NCBI GenBank assembly: GCA_017532085.1
Contig: JAFXJT010000013.1
Span: 1-47,355, forward strand
Origin: Oscillospiraceae bacterium
Lineage (GTDB): Bacteria > Bacillota > Clostridia > Oscillospirales > Ruminococcaceae
Length of the DNA stretch: 47,355 bases
Reading direction: 5' to 3'
Shown here piece after piece: positions 32,559 through 40,396 of the stretch. Positions within the stretch are counted from its first letter, which is position 1. Each line of letters opens with the position of its first letter. The notes below the pieces were generated by a model, which worked only from the letters and a program-made list of their open reading frames with translations, made no database searches and was not told where the DNA came from. The position numbers and the translations under genes are program-made.

Positions 32559-33986
32559 ATGCACAGATGCAAAGGCTCTGATATTGTGTTCTGGATTCTG
32601 TGTTTATGGCTGGGAATGCAGATGTGTTTGCTGCAGGGCTATTGTGCGGATCCGGTTTCTGTTGCATCCGCGGAAGAAATGGCAGATGCACTGGCTGGAC
32701 GCACTACACAAATAATGGTGCCATCTGATCGGATGGATGCCTTATTTCTTGAAACCTTTGCAATACGACCTGATCTTGGGTTTTACTATGATGGCTTTGA
32801 AGCATATGGTTACGGCGATTCTACGTTGATTTCCATGCATTATCATATAGAAAATACGCAGGCGGTATTGCCTGTGCATTCCAAAAAAGAATTTGCAGAG
32901 GTCGTTGTATCTGCTGCCGCATATGCGCAGACAGAGCTGTATCTCGTGTTGGTGGGGGCAGCCAATTCAGCGCCATGGGATTATGCTGAAATTATGGATG
33001 AAGCACTCATGGATTCTGTGATGGCTCGGACAATGCTGGCACAAAAAAAATGGCGGGTCTGGCGAAATGCATACAGCAACGATGTGTATATGATTCTTCA
33101 GCTGGAGTATTATGAATCCGATCCTGCAGTGGTATGGCAGAAAAAACAGCGGATTGAACAGGAAGCCGTTATGCTGGCACAATCCATTTTTCCGAAAGGT
33201 GCTTCCGATGTCTGTAAGGTATTGCTTGCCCATGATGCTTTGATTCATCGTTGTACATATGATGATACACAATTTGCAAATGGTGAGAATCATTCCGCTT
33301 ATGGCGTGTTGATCAATGGCCATTCGGTTTGCGAGGGATATGCAGAAGCCTTCCAGCTTTTGATGGATATTGCCGGTGTTGAATGCAGTATTGTGATCGG
33401 CGAAGCTGACAATGGCAGCGAGGTTGTCTTGCACGCATGGAATATCGTCAAGTTGGATGGACAGTATTACCATATCGACTGTACATGGGATGATCCCATA
33501 TCGTATTATGGCGGTCAGCTGTTATTGCATGATTATTTTTTGCTGCGCGATTCTGAGATTCGCAGTACACATACATGGGATCCTGCGAAATATCCGTCAG
33601 CCAACGGTACTCGATGGGATTTTGCATCAGCAAAAAAAGAGCTGTCTGCTGTATCAACACCGGATGCTTCCGCAGCGTTGCAATATGATTTGTTATGTAC
33701 GGACGCAAAACGACAAAGCTATCGGTATGCGCTTGAGCAATTACGAATGCAGCAGACGGTATCCTCTCATGATGCCCCATCGGGTCATGGTACGAAACCC
33801 TCGAACAGTGCGGATTCTCAGCAAGGTACTTCGAAAGAAAACGGAGACGCGTATTCCAATATGAATTCCGGATCTGCCGATGCAACTCATAAGGCTCCCG
33901 AAACCAAAGCGTTTTTTGTGTTTTTGATCTGGTGTATTGTGATTATCATTCTTGTGGGTGTGTTATATGCAAAGTTTTTGGCTTAA
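32559..33986 (+). CDS. Secreted, C-terminally anchored transglutaminase-like protein
   Basis: 475 aa. A signal peptide (about 1-30), an extracellular N-terminal region of about 210 residues of unknown fold, and a transglutaminase core. The core has catalytic Cys in GHSVCEGYAEAF, His in VVLHAWNIVKL and Asp in YHIDCTWDD. A Ser/Asn/Gln-rich linker and a C-terminal membrane helix (about 447-471) follow. Such proteins act outside the cell, often as cysteine proteases or crosslinkers; the substrate is unknown. The ATG at 32559 was chosen because GGAG is 8 nt upstream, whereas the ATG at 32553 is only 2 nt from it and the longer frame crosses the promoter. It is a single gene, divergent from the Spo0A-C gene. 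Confidence 0.87.
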   Translation: MHRCKGSDIVFWILCLWLGMQMCLLQGYCADPVSVASAEEMADALAGRTTQIMVPSDRMDALFLETFAIRPDLGFYYDGFEAYGYGDSTLISMHYHIENTQAVLPVHSKKEFAEVVVSAAAYAQTELYLVLVGAANSAPWDYAEIMDEALMDSVMARTMLAQKKWRVWRNAYSNDVYMILQLEYYESDPAVVWQKKQRIEQEAVMLAQSIFPKGASDVCKVLLAHDALIHRCTYDDTQFANGENHSAYGVLINGHSVCEGYAEAFQLLMDIAGVECSIVIGEADNGSEVVLHAWNIVKLDGQYYHIDCTWDDPISYYGGQLLLHDYFLLRDSEIRSTHTWDPAKYPSANGTRWDFASAKKELSAVSTPDASAALQYDLLCTDAKRQSYRYALEQLRMQQTVSSHDAPSGHGTKPSNSADSQQGTSKENGDAYSNMNSGSADATHKAPETKAFFVFLIWCIVIIILVGVLYAKFLA

Positions 33987-34104
33987 CAGGATAATCGATT
34001 GATTTTATCATAATTTTGTGTCAATCATGCCTCTTTTGCATAAGATAAGACGAACCGCTTTCTAAGGCGGAATGCAGACTTATGGAAAGGCATGGTGTTT
34101 TTGA

Positions 34105-35190
34105 ATGCTGCAACAGTATTTTTTAGGCGGTGCTTCCCCGGAAGGCTTTGTGTCAGATTTTCTCTCTGAACAAGAATCAAAGTATGGATATTTGCTCAAA
34201 GGCGGTCCCGGTACAGGAAAATCAACGTTGCTTCGAAATATTGCAGGAGCGTTTTCCGATGAAACAGTTTCTTTGTATCATTGTGCATCAGACCCACATT
34301 CGTTAGATGCAGTGGTGCTGGAGGATCGTGGTGTGTATCTTGCCGATGCAACGGCACCTCATGAAATGAGTATCTCGTTGCCTTATGTAAATGGAGAGCT
34401 TGTGGATCTTGGGCGGGCTTTGCATCCGGAACAGCTGATGGGGGATCGTGATGCGATTGTGTCACGATCGAAACAGAATACAGCGCTGCATGCCCGTGTC
34501 AAAACGATGCTGTCTGCCATTTCATCGCTCCAATCCATTTCAGTATCCATTGGAGAAAACGCCTTGCAGAATACAAAGCTTGCAGCTTTTTCAGAGCGGT
34601 TGGCAAAGCGTCTGGTACCTCACGGCAAAGCCAAAAAACATGGTTCTGGCGCAAAGCTTCTGTATCGTCAGTGCAGTGCGTTGACTCCTGCGGGGATGGT
34701 GACCTATCTGCCTGAAGGCTATCGCTGTGTGCTGATCCGGGATGAGTATGGTGCAGCAGCAAGCCGATTGCTGACGATGCTGACGGAAACGGTTTCTGCC
34801 GGCGGTGTGCAATGTATTTTGACGCGTTCTTTCACGCTCAAAGGCAAGCCTGTGGTTCATTGTGTGATTCCGGAATGTGAATTGATCATCTTGACAGCCT
34901 CTCAATTGGAGCAGGAGCCGAACGATCCTTTGATGCAAATCAATCTGCATCGCTTTTATGATTCTGCTGTTTTGCGTCAGCAGCGTATGATTCATCGATT
35001 TTCGATGAAATCTGCCGCATCTCTTTTGACACAGACAACTGCTCTGCTTTCTGAAGCGTTGCAAGTGCATGATGATCTGGAACAATATTTCATAGCAGCA
35101 CAGAATCGTACCGTGCTGCAAGAGATCACCGATGCGGTTTGTACTTCAATCCGAAAATATCACCCCAGAAAGCCAGAATCCGAGCTGTAA
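34105..35190 (+). CDS. P-loop ATPase of the PRK06851 family
   Basis: 361 aa. It starts FLGGASPEGFVSDF, then a Walker A LKGGPGTGKSTLLRNI (about 31-46) and an LYHCASDPHSLDAVVLEDRG stretch with a DATAPHE motif, typical of the PRK06851 group of Clostridia ATPases. The second half resembles the repeated nucleotide-binding region seen in that group, without a full second P-loop. The function is unknown; no transporter or helicase partner is adjacent. The start is the only possible one in frame because an in-frame TGA precedes it. The ribosome site GGAAAGG lies rather far upstream (14 nt). No clear promoter was found in the 118-bp gap before it. Confidence 0.78.
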   Translation: MLQQYFLGGASPEGFVSDFLSEQESKYGYLLKGGPGTGKSTLLRNIAGAFSDETVSLYHCASDPHSLDAVVLEDRGVYLADATAPHEMSISLPYVNGELVDLGRALHPEQLMGDRDAIVSRSKQNTALHARVKTMLSAISSLQSISVSIGENALQNTKLAAFSERLAKRLVPHGKAKKHGSGAKLLYRQCSALTPAGMVTYLPEGYRCVLIRDEYGAAASRLLTMLTETVSAGGVQCILTRSFTLKGKPVVHCVIPECELIILTASQLEQEPNDPLMQINLHRFYDSAVLRQQRMIHRFSMKSAASLLTQTTALLSEALQVHDDLEQYFIAAQNRTVLQEITDAVCTSIRKYHPRKPESEL

Positions 35191-35308
35191 TCCGGAATCT
35201 GCCATTGTTCCAATGTGATTGAATCACCAAAATGCAGTAGGGGAGAGCTGTCTGCTCTTTCCTGCCTTTTGGTGTTTTCAGAAAGAATGTGAAAAAGGAG
35301 TGTATCTT

Positions 35309-35911
35309 ATGGTTAAGCGAATTTTATCTGTATTTTTCATGGGTGTAATGCTGCTTCTGACCGGTTGTATGGAGATTCCGGAGGAAAACAGCAGGATTCC
35401 CAATGAACAATCTTCGTATTCCCAACAGACTACAACCATAACAACTGCTGCAACAACAAGGAATACCACCATTACCGTTCCTTCCGATACGACTGTGTTG
35501 ACAACAACGCAATCAACGGCTGATACGACTACAATCCAGACAAGTACTACGGCTGCCGTGCTGGATCGCAATGGCACCTATACTACCAAGGACGATGTGG
35601 CATTGTATCTGTATACATATGGAGAATTGCCAAAGAACTTTATTACCAAAAAAGAAGCGCAGAAACTTGGATGGCCGGGCGGTTCTCTTGAACCTTATGC
35701 GCCCGGAAAATGCATTGGCGGCAGTTATTTCGGTAACTATGAAGAGTTGCTTCCCAAGAAAAACGGAAGAAGCTATTACGAATGCGATATTGATACGCTG
35801 GGAGCAAATAGCCGAGGGGCCAAGCGCATTGTGTATTCAAATGATGGTTTAATTTATTATACAGCAGATCATTATGAAAGCTTTGAATTGCTGTATGGTG
35901 ATGTGGAGTAA
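35309..35911 (+). CDS. Lipoprotein barnase-type ribonuclease
   Basis: 200 aa. A lipoprotein signal ends LLLTGC (C20), followed by a Thr-rich linker (about 36-86) and a full barnase-like domain (about 88-197). All catalytic residues of barnase have clear counterparts: K27 to K114 (ITKKEAQKLGW), E73 to E158 (YYECDID), R83 and R87 to R169 and R173, H102 to H188 (TADHYESF). It should cleave RNA outside the cell or in a target cell. AAAAAGGAG lies 8 nt before the ATG. The barstar gene starts 11 bp downstream. Unlike barnase, which is freely secreted, this one is predicted to stay lipid-anchored. Confidence 0.93.
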   Translation: MVKRILSVFFMGVMLLLTGCMEIPEENSRIPNEQSSYSQQTTTITTAATTRNTTITVPSDTTVLTTTQSTADTTTIQTSTTAAVLDRNGTYTTKDDVALYLYTYGELPKNFITKKEAQKLGWPGGSLEPYAPGKCIGGSYFGNYEELLPKKNGRSYYECDIDTLGANSRGAKRIVYSNDGLIYYTADHYESFELLYGDVE

Positions 35912-35922
35912 GGAGAACTGCT

Positions 35923-36195
35923 ATGAAACTGACAATACATTGTGAACATATTAAAACCAATGAGGGACTTCATGAGCTGCTGGCGCTTCTTTTTGATTTT
36001 CCGTCATATTATGGAAAAAACCTTGATGCATTATATGATTGTCTGAGTGAACGTACCGATGATATCACGTTGCAATTGGACGATGTTTCGATGCTGCAAG
36101 CATCACTTGGGAAATATGCTGATGCTTTTTGTGCTGTCTGTCAGCGCGTGGCAGAGGAAAACCCCAATTTTCAATTCCTGTTGGAATCGGAATGA
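35923..36195 (+). CDS. Barstar-type ribonuclease inhibitor
   Basis: 90 aa, the size of barstar. The inhibitor helix is conserved: Y29, Y30, N33, D35, D39 and C40 in PSYYGKNLDALYDCL. D35 and D39 are the residues barstar inserts into the barnase active site; barstar Trp38 is Tyr here. It is cytoplasmic, with no signal. TAAGGAG precedes the ATG. Its place 11 bp after the barnase gene gives coexpression, so it would protect the cell from its own ribonuclease before export. It could also serve as immunity against the same toxin from neighbours. Confidence 0.93.
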   Translation: MKLTIHCEHIKTNEGLHELLALLFDFPSYYGKNLDALYDCLSERTDDITLQLDDVSMLQASLGKYADAFCAVCQRVAEENPNFQFLLESE

Positions 36196-36229
36196 GTTAT
36201 GGCTTTTTGCCTAAACTTTCAAAAGGTGC

Positions 36230-36258
36230 TTGACATTTTTTGGAAAATGTGTTATACT
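36230..36258 (+). promoter_or_regulatory. Sigma-A promoter of the 36291-36920 gene pair
   Basis: TTGACA (36230-36235), 17-bp spacer, TATACT (36253-36258), 34 bp after the barstar stop. No terminator lies between, so barnase transcripts may also read in. Confidence 0.88.
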
Positions 36259-36290
36259 CTAATTATTAAGTATGCTAGGAGGATGTACCG

Positions 36291-36515
36291 ATGGATATCA
36301 AAGCAAAAATCGACGAGCTTGTTGATAAGATCAAAGGGGATGACGATTTACTTGATCTGTTCAAGAAGGATCCTGTTAAGGCTTTGGAGCAATTGACCGG
36401 CAAGGATTTGCCCGATGATAAGATCGATTCAATCATTGATGGTATCAAGGCAAAGCTTTCTCTGGATGATGCAAAAGGTAAGCTTAGCGGTTTATTTGAC
36501 AAGTTCAAGAAATAA
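36291..36515 (+). CDS. Small charged helical protein, function unknown
   Basis: 74 aa, mostly Asp/Lys/Leu and probably all helix: MDIKAKIDELVDKI at the start, a middle KKDPVKALEQLTGKDLPDDKI segment split by Pro, and a C-terminal GLFDKFKK. The DP...LTGKDLPDD pattern recalls leader-like parts of Nif11/NHLP-type precursor peptides, but there is no Gly-Gly cleavage site, no core peptide rich in Cys/Ser/Thr, and no modification enzyme nearby. I therefore leave it as hypothetical. GGAGG lies 8 nt before the ATG. It lies 24 bp before a DUF1508 gene, under one strong promoter. Confidence 0.75.
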   Translation: MDIKAKIDELVDKIKGDDDLLDLFKKDPVKALEQLTGKDLPDDKIDSIIDGIKAKLSLDDAKGKLSGLFDKFKK

Positions 36516-36539
36516 TCAATCGGAAAGGATGTAATACCC

Positions 36540-36920
36540 ATGGGAAAATTTGAAATCAATGCAACAAAGACCGGTTTTACAATTCGTCTGAAGGCTGGCA
36601 ATGGTGAGATCATTGCTACCGGCGGTGAGGTGTATTCCAGCCTTGCATCTGCCAAGAACGGTACTGCAAGCATTACTAAGAATGCTCCGATTGCAGCATT
36701 GGAAGATCAGACCGTTGAAGGCTACACGCAGGAAAAGCATCCGAAGTTTGAGCTTTATCAGGATAAGGCAGGCGAGTATCGCTTCCGTCTGAAGGCTACA
36801 AACGGCGAAATCATTGCAGTCAGCGAAGGCTATACTGCAAAGGCAGGCTGTAAAAACGGCATTGAGAGTGTTCGTAAGAATGTTGTGGATGCTCCTGTGA
36901 TCGAACCGACCGAAGAGTGA
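36540..36920 (+). CDS. DUF1508 (YegP-like) protein with two repeats
   Basis: 126 aa containing two YegP/DUF1508 repeats: about 3-50 (FEINATKTGFTIRLKAGNGEII...SAKNGTASI) and about 64-114 (FELYQDKAGEYRFRLKATNGEII...CKNGIESVRKN). Each repeat has the GxxRFRLKAxNGEII core. The structure is a small beta sheet with a helix; the function is unknown, though such proteins are often abundant and may respond to stress. AAAGGATG precedes the ATG. Likely co-transcribed with the 74-aa gene; a terminator follows at 36995. Confidence 0.87.
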   Translation: MGKFEINATKTGFTIRLKAGNGEIIATGGEVYSSLASAKNGTASITKNAPIAALEDQTVEGYTQEKHPKFELYQDKAGEYRFRLKATNGEIIAVSEGYTAKAGCKNGIESVRKNVVDAPVIEPTEE

Positions 36921-36994
36921 GCTTTGCAGAAGCTTGTAAAGTAGTGCTCTTATTGACAGCATGCCTCTTTGGAACATGATTCAAATGAAGCAAC

Positions 36995-37032
36995 AAACTG
37001 ACCTCGTCTTGATCGATGAGGTCAGTTTTTTC
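36995..37032 (+). terminator. Intrinsic terminator after the DUF1508 gene
   Basis: AAACTGACCTC (36995-37005) pairs with GAGGTCAGTTT (37018-37028), followed by TTTTC. Confidence 0.85.
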
Positions 37033-37146
37033 TGCAGCATAGAGATGATCGGTGGTTTTTGATTTGTGTGATTGTAACATGAATGAAAGCATCATAGAAA
37101 TATTCGCTGAAAATTCTCAAAACAACATTTTGATGAAAAAGTGTTG

Positions 37147-37175
37147 TTCAGATTTTCTTTTTCGGTTGCTATAAT
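37147..37175 (+). promoter_or_regulatory. Promoter of the TetR cassette
   Basis: TTCAGA (37147-37152), 17-bp spacer, TATAAT (37170-37175) with an extended -10 TG. The -35 is weak. Confidence 0.65.
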
Positions 37176-37197
37176 AAAGATACAACGAAACCGAAAA
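37159..37197 (+). promoter_or_regulatory. Candidate operator of the TetR-type regulator
   Basis: TTTTCGGTT (37159-37167) and AACCGAAAA (37189-37197) form a 9-bp inverted repeat flanking the -10. An inner GTTG/CAAC repeat (37165-37168, 37183-37186) shares the centre. Autoregulation by the TetR protein at 37583 is inferred. Confidence 0.5.
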
Positions 37198-37208
37198 GGA
37201 GTAAAACA

Positions 37209-37562
37209 ATGAACACAGATAAAATTTATGCAGAATCCATCGCAAAGGAGTATGCTCCCAAGGACAACTCAAAAATCATTGCACTTCGAAAACTCGACAA
37301 AAGGGCAAAGATGCCTGCAACCATTTTTACATATACCTTTGGGATCCTCTCGTCGCTTGTTGCAGGTACAGGCATGTGCCTTGCTATGCAAGTGATAGGA
37401 GGAACACTTCCGCTTACTGTTCTTGGAATTATCATCGGCATAATTGGCTTTACTTGCATGAGTATCAACTATCCCATTTACAAAAGAATGCTCGAAAACG
37501 GCAAAAACAAATATGCTTATGAAATCGTGGAGCTTGCAAGGGAGATCAGCGAAGGAAAATAG
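37209..37562 (+). CDS. Small two-helix membrane protein (sometimes annotated dihydropteridine reductase)
   Basis: 117 aa. A charged N-terminus with IAKEYAPKD and ALRKLDKRAKMPA, two membrane helices (about 40-63 and 68-88), and a charged C-terminal helix. Related small proteins in Clostridia sit next to TetR genes and are sometimes labelled dihydropteridine reductase; nothing here shows a reductase site, so I do not accept the label. AAAAGGAG lies upstream of the ATG. It is the first gene of the TetR cassette, 20 bp before the regulator. Confidence 0.75.
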   Translation: MNTDKIYAESIAKEYAPKDNSKIIALRKLDKRAKMPATIFTYTFGILSSLVAGTGMCLAMQVIGGTLPLTVLGIIIGIIGFTCMSINYPIYKRMLENGKNKYAYEIVELAREISEGK

Positions 37563-37582
37563 GCTTTCACGGAGGGCGTCGG

Positions 37583-38179
37583 ATGAACAAAAATGAAGCA
37601 AAATATTTCAATACTGCGCAGAGAATGGACGAAGCCCTCATTGCGCTGCTTGAAAAGAAGGACTTTGCTTATATCACCATCAAGGAGATCTGTGATGTAG
37701 CAGAAGTAAATCGTTCCACTTTTTACCTCCACTATGATAATATAACAGATTTATTGAAGGAAACCACGCAATATATCCTTGATAAGCATTTTGCGTATTA
37801 CTCAGCTGACAAAAGAAATATAACCCTTCGCTTCGAGAAATGTGAACAAAAGGATTTGGTATTCATTACCTATGAATATCTCATCCCTTATTTGACCTTT
37901 ATCAAAGAAAATCAGCGTATTTTCAAAGTCGCAATCAAACAGTTTAATTCTATGAATATGGATGAAGTGTATGGAAAAATGTTTACGCATGTCTTCGCGC
38001 CAATCCTCGCACGCTTCCAAGTTCCCGAAAATCAACGCACCTATGTGATTAAGTTCTATCTGACGGGGATATTCGCTATCGTAATGGAATGGCTCGACAA
38101 GGATTGTGCTGACAGCATGGACATTGTTATTCAGATCATTACCGATTGCGTGTTGGGTGAGAGGCATATGAATGGATAG
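37583..38179 (+). CDS. TetR/AcrR family transcriptional regulator
   Basis: 198 aa. The N-terminal HTH (about 12-60) has the TetR pattern ITIKEICDVAEVNRSTFYLHYDN. The C-terminal ligand-binding domain (about 75-190) is helical and of the type found in Firmicutes TetR proteins. GGAGG lies 7 nt before the ATG. It lies between two membrane-protein genes and overlaps the next gene by 8 bp. An inverted repeat over the promoter at 37159-37197 is the likely operator, giving autoregulation of the cassette. The ligand is unknown. Confidence 0.9.
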   Translation: MNKNEAKYFNTAQRMDEALIALLEKKDFAYITIKEICDVAEVNRSTFYLHYDNITDLLKETTQYILDKHFAYYSADKRNITLRFEKCEQKDLVFITYEYLIPYLTFIKENQRIFKVAIKQFNSMNMDEVYGKMFTHVFAPILARFQVPENQRTYVIKFYLTGIFAIVMEWLDKDCADSMDIVIQIITDCVLGERHMNG

Positions 38180-38771
38180 AACTTTGAAAGTCGCTCTTTG
38201 CAGTCTGATATGCAACATCGCATATAGTGCGTACCATCTTGTTTTGGGGATCGTGACAACATCATGGTGGCTATTGACGCTCGGAGTATATTACTTCATT
38301 CTAAGTATTATTCGCTACTTTGTGCTCAGAGCCAAGACAAAACGGCGCTTTGCGATACACTTTGCGGGAACCATGCTTATGGTTTTGTCCCTACCGCTTG
38401 CCGGAACTGTTATTTTATCGGTTGTGCGCAACAGAGGACACGCATTTCATATGATCATCATGATTGCGATGGCAGCTTATGCATTTACTAAGATTACGCT
38501 TGCGACGATCAATCTAGTCAAATCTCGGCGCAGTACGTCTGTCACACGATTAACATTGAGAAATATCTCTTTTGCCGATGCATTGGTCTCTATCTTCGCT
38601 CTACAGCGCTCGATGCTCGTATCCTTTGAGGGAATGAGTGAAAGCGAAATACAAATTATGAATGCTGTGATCGGTTCTGTCGTATGCGCAGCAGTATTTT
38701 TGCTTGGCGCAAACTTATTCCGCAAAGAAAAAATGTTATATCGTCGCATTTCCTTAAAGTCTGATCAGTAA
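38172..38771 (+). CDS. Multi-pass membrane protein, function unknown
   Basis: 199 aa. Five or six hydrophobic segments (about 5-25, 30-50, 62-83, 92-112, 130-148, 163-182) with a basic C-terminus. I do not recognise a family. The ATG at 38172 lies within the last codons of the TetR gene, which suggests translational coupling; GAGAGG is 7 nt upstream. Because it is co-expressed with a TetR repressor it could be an inducible transporter or sensor component, but that is inference. A terminator follows at 38807. Confidence 0.75.
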   Translation: MDRTLKVALCSLICNIAYSAYHLVLGIVTTSWWLLTLGVYYFILSIIRYFVLRAKTKRRFAIHFAGTMLMVLSLPLAGTVILSVVRNRGHAFHMIIMIAMAAYAFTKITLATINLVKSRRSTSVTRLTLRNISFADALVSIFALQRSMLVSFEGMSESEIQIMNAVIGSVVCAAVFLLGANLFRKEKMLYRRISLKSDQ

Positions 38772-38806
38772 TTTAACCTATCCTTCTGTGCAAATCAATG
38801 TAAAGT

Positions 38807-38850
38807 AGAGCTTCCCAGGATGATAATCACCCGGGAAGCTCTCGTGTTTT
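38807..38850 (+). terminator. Intrinsic terminator of the TetR cassette
   Basis: AGAGCTTCCC (38807-38816) pairs with GGGAAGCTCT (38833-38842), then CGTGTTTTC. Confidence 0.75.
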
Positions 38851-38904
38851 CTATTGCAAATCGATACGGAACTTTGATAACGCATCCATCCGGTATTTTG
38901 ACAA

Positions 38905-38946
38905 AGAAAAAAGCACGATGGTTCGTATCAAAACCATCGTGCTTTT
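38905..38946 (-). terminator. Intrinsic terminator of the tRNA-Ser pair
   Basis: 15-bp stem (38909-38923 with 38932-38946). On the minus strand it is followed by TTCTTTG. It starts directly after the CCA end of tRNA-Ser(GCT). Confidence 0.85.
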
Positions 38947-38947
38947 C

Positions 38948-39037
38948 TGGCGGAGAAAGAGGGATTTGAACCCTCGCGACCCTTTCGAGCCCTACTCCCT
39001 TAGCAGGGGAGTCCCTTCACCACTTGGGTATTTCTCC
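38948..39037 (-). tRNA. tRNA-Ser (anticodon GCT)
   Basis: 90 nt on the minus strand with CCA encoded at 38948-38950. The acceptor stem GGAGAAA/TTTCTCC is perfect, the anticodon loop CTGCTAA is closed by CTCCC/GGGAG, and there is a long variable arm as in class II tRNAs. Reads AGC/AGU. Discriminator G. It is transcribed with the upstream tRNA-Ser(TGA). Confidence 0.96.
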
Positions 39038-39075
39038 AAAATAGGTGAATGATAAACATATTACACGAAAAGATA

Positions 39076-39164
<89 letters not shown>

Positions 39165-39183
39165 GTTCGGAATCAGCTTAATC

Positions 39184-39212
39184 ATTATAGCATAGATATT
39201 TCGTTTTGTCAA
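39184..39212 (-). promoter_or_regulatory. Consensus promoter of the tRNA-Ser pair
   Basis: Minus strand TTGACA (39207-39212), 17-bp spacer, TATAAT (39184-39189) with extended -10 TG. Confidence 0.92.
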
Positions 39213-39234
39213 GAGCTTTTATCAAAAAAAATTG

Positions 39235-39269
39235 AAAAAGGCGGAATCCAGCCAAGATTCCGCCTTTTT
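39235..39269 (-). terminator. Intrinsic terminator of fba
   Basis: AAAAAGGCGGAATC (39235-39248) pairs with GATTCCGCCTTTTT (39256-39269). The minus-strand tail runs through the stem T-tract into CAATTTTTTTT. Confidence 0.88.
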
Positions 39270-39290
39270 GATTTCCATAGGATGTGTCGT

Positions 39291-40154
39291 TCAAGCCTTG
39301 CCAACAGAGCCAAACAGCTGCATTTTTTCTTCAACAGTAGCGCAGATAGCATCAAAACCGGGTGCCAGCAGCTTTCTGGGATCAAAGCCCTTGCCCTGGA
39401 GATCTTTACCGGCCTCAACGTACTTTCTGGTGGCATCAGCAAAGGCAAGCTGACACTCAGTATTCACATTGATCTTAGCAACGCCCAAAGAGATCGCTTT
39501 TTTGATCATATCCTCAGGAATGCCGGTACCGCCGTGCAGAACCAGCGGCATATCACCAACTGCTTCCTTCACAGCAGCGAGTGTCTCGAAAGAAAGGCCG
39601 GCCCAGTTCTCGGGATACTTACCATGAATATTACCGATACCGGCAGCCAGCATGGTGACACCCAGATCAGCAATCTGTTTGCACTCATTGGGATCAGCAC
39701 ATTCGCCGGCACCGACAACGCCGTCCTCTTCACCGCCGATGGAGCCAACTTCAGCCTCAAGGGAGATTCCAAGAACATCACAAGCATTGACAAGAGCGGT
39801 AGTCTTAGCAATATTTTCTTCGATCGGATAGTGAGAACCGTCGAACATAACAGAAGAGAAACCTGCGTTGATGCAAGCCTTTGCTCCCTCAAAGGAGCCG
39901 TGATCCAGATGCAGAGCAACAGGTACGGTGATGTTCAAGCACTCGATCATACCCTGAACCATACCGACAACTGTCTTGTAGCCTGCCATATACTTGCCTG
40001 CGCCTTCGGAAACACCAAGGATTACAGGAGAGTTGAGCTTCTGGGCAGTCAGCAGGATTGCTTTTGTCCATTCCAGATTGTTGATGTTAAACTGACCGAC
40101 AGCATACTTGCCATCTCTTGCCTTTGCGAGCATTTCTTTTGCGGATACCAGCAT
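39291..40154 (-). CDS. fba: Class II fructose-1,6-bisphosphate aldolase
   Basis: 287 aa, normal length. It cleaves fructose 1,6-bisphosphate to glyceraldehyde 3-phosphate and dihydroxyacetone phosphate, using zinc. Seen are the N-terminal YAVGQFNINN, the zinc and catalytic HLDHGS motif, EAEVG, the HGKYP zinc His, and LHGGTGIP followed by the phosphate-binding KINVNTE. The ATG at 40154 is preferred over a longer frame because AGGAGG is 8 nt upstream and homology starts at MLVSAKEML. A promoter (40233-40261) and a terminator bracket it, so it is monocistronic. Confidence 0.96.
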   Translation of the reverse strand: MLVSAKEMLAKARDGKYAVGQFNINNLEWTKAILLTAQKLNSPVILGVSEGAGKYMAGYKTVVGMVQGMIECLNITVPVALHLDHGSFEGAKACINAGFSSVMFDGSHYPIEENIAKTTALVNACDVLGISLEAEVGSIGGEEDGVVGAGECADPNECKQIADLGVTMLAAGIGNIHGKYPENWAGLSFETLAAVKEAVGDMPLVLHGGTGIPEDMIKKAISLGVAKINVNTECQLAFADATRKYVEAGKDLQGKGFDPRKLLAPGFDAICATVEEKMQLFGSVGKA

Positions 40155-40232
40155 TATGATTTCCTCCTCAATTATCAACAGCAAAATGCCGTTTGAATCA
40201 TTATGGTGTACTGCATACACGACACCTTTTAT

Positions 40233-40261
40233 ATTATACATGATTTTACGTAAAAAAGCAA
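40233..40261 (-). promoter_or_regulatory. Sigma-A promoter of fba
   Basis: Minus strand TTGCTT (40256-40261), 17-bp spacer, TATAAT (40233-40238) with an extended -10 TG. Confidence 0.75.
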
Positions 40262-40332
40262 TAGACCTGTGAAAAAAATATCAAGCTGTCGATATCCGTT
40301 GATTGCGATTGGAAAAAAATGGTGAATTTTAC

Positions 40333-40363
40333 TGTATAAAGCGATCAAAAGCGGTTCATACTG
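40333..40363 (+). promoter_or_regulatory. Candidate forespore sigma (sigma-F/sigma-G) promoter of spoIIR
   Basis: TGTATA (40333-40338), 18 bp, then CATACTG (40357-40363). This fits the sigma-G pattern GHATR-N18-CATNHTA except for the last base. A GG pair two bases before the -10 element also recalls sigma-F sites. spoIIR is a sigma-F gene in Bacillus, so the site is in the right place. Which of the two factors uses it is not shown. Confidence 0.6.
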
Positions 40364-40396
40364 GCAGTATCCTATCGAAATCAAGGAGAATTTCCC

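Noticed and set aside
36291-36515. RiPP precursor peptide
   Set aside because: No Gly-Gly-type cleavage site, no Cys/Ser/Thr-rich core, and no maturation enzyme or exporter in the neighbourhood.
37209-37562. Dihydropteridine reductase annotation
   Set aside because: Only two membrane helices and charged tails are visible; no Rossmann fold or flavin site fits in 117 aa.
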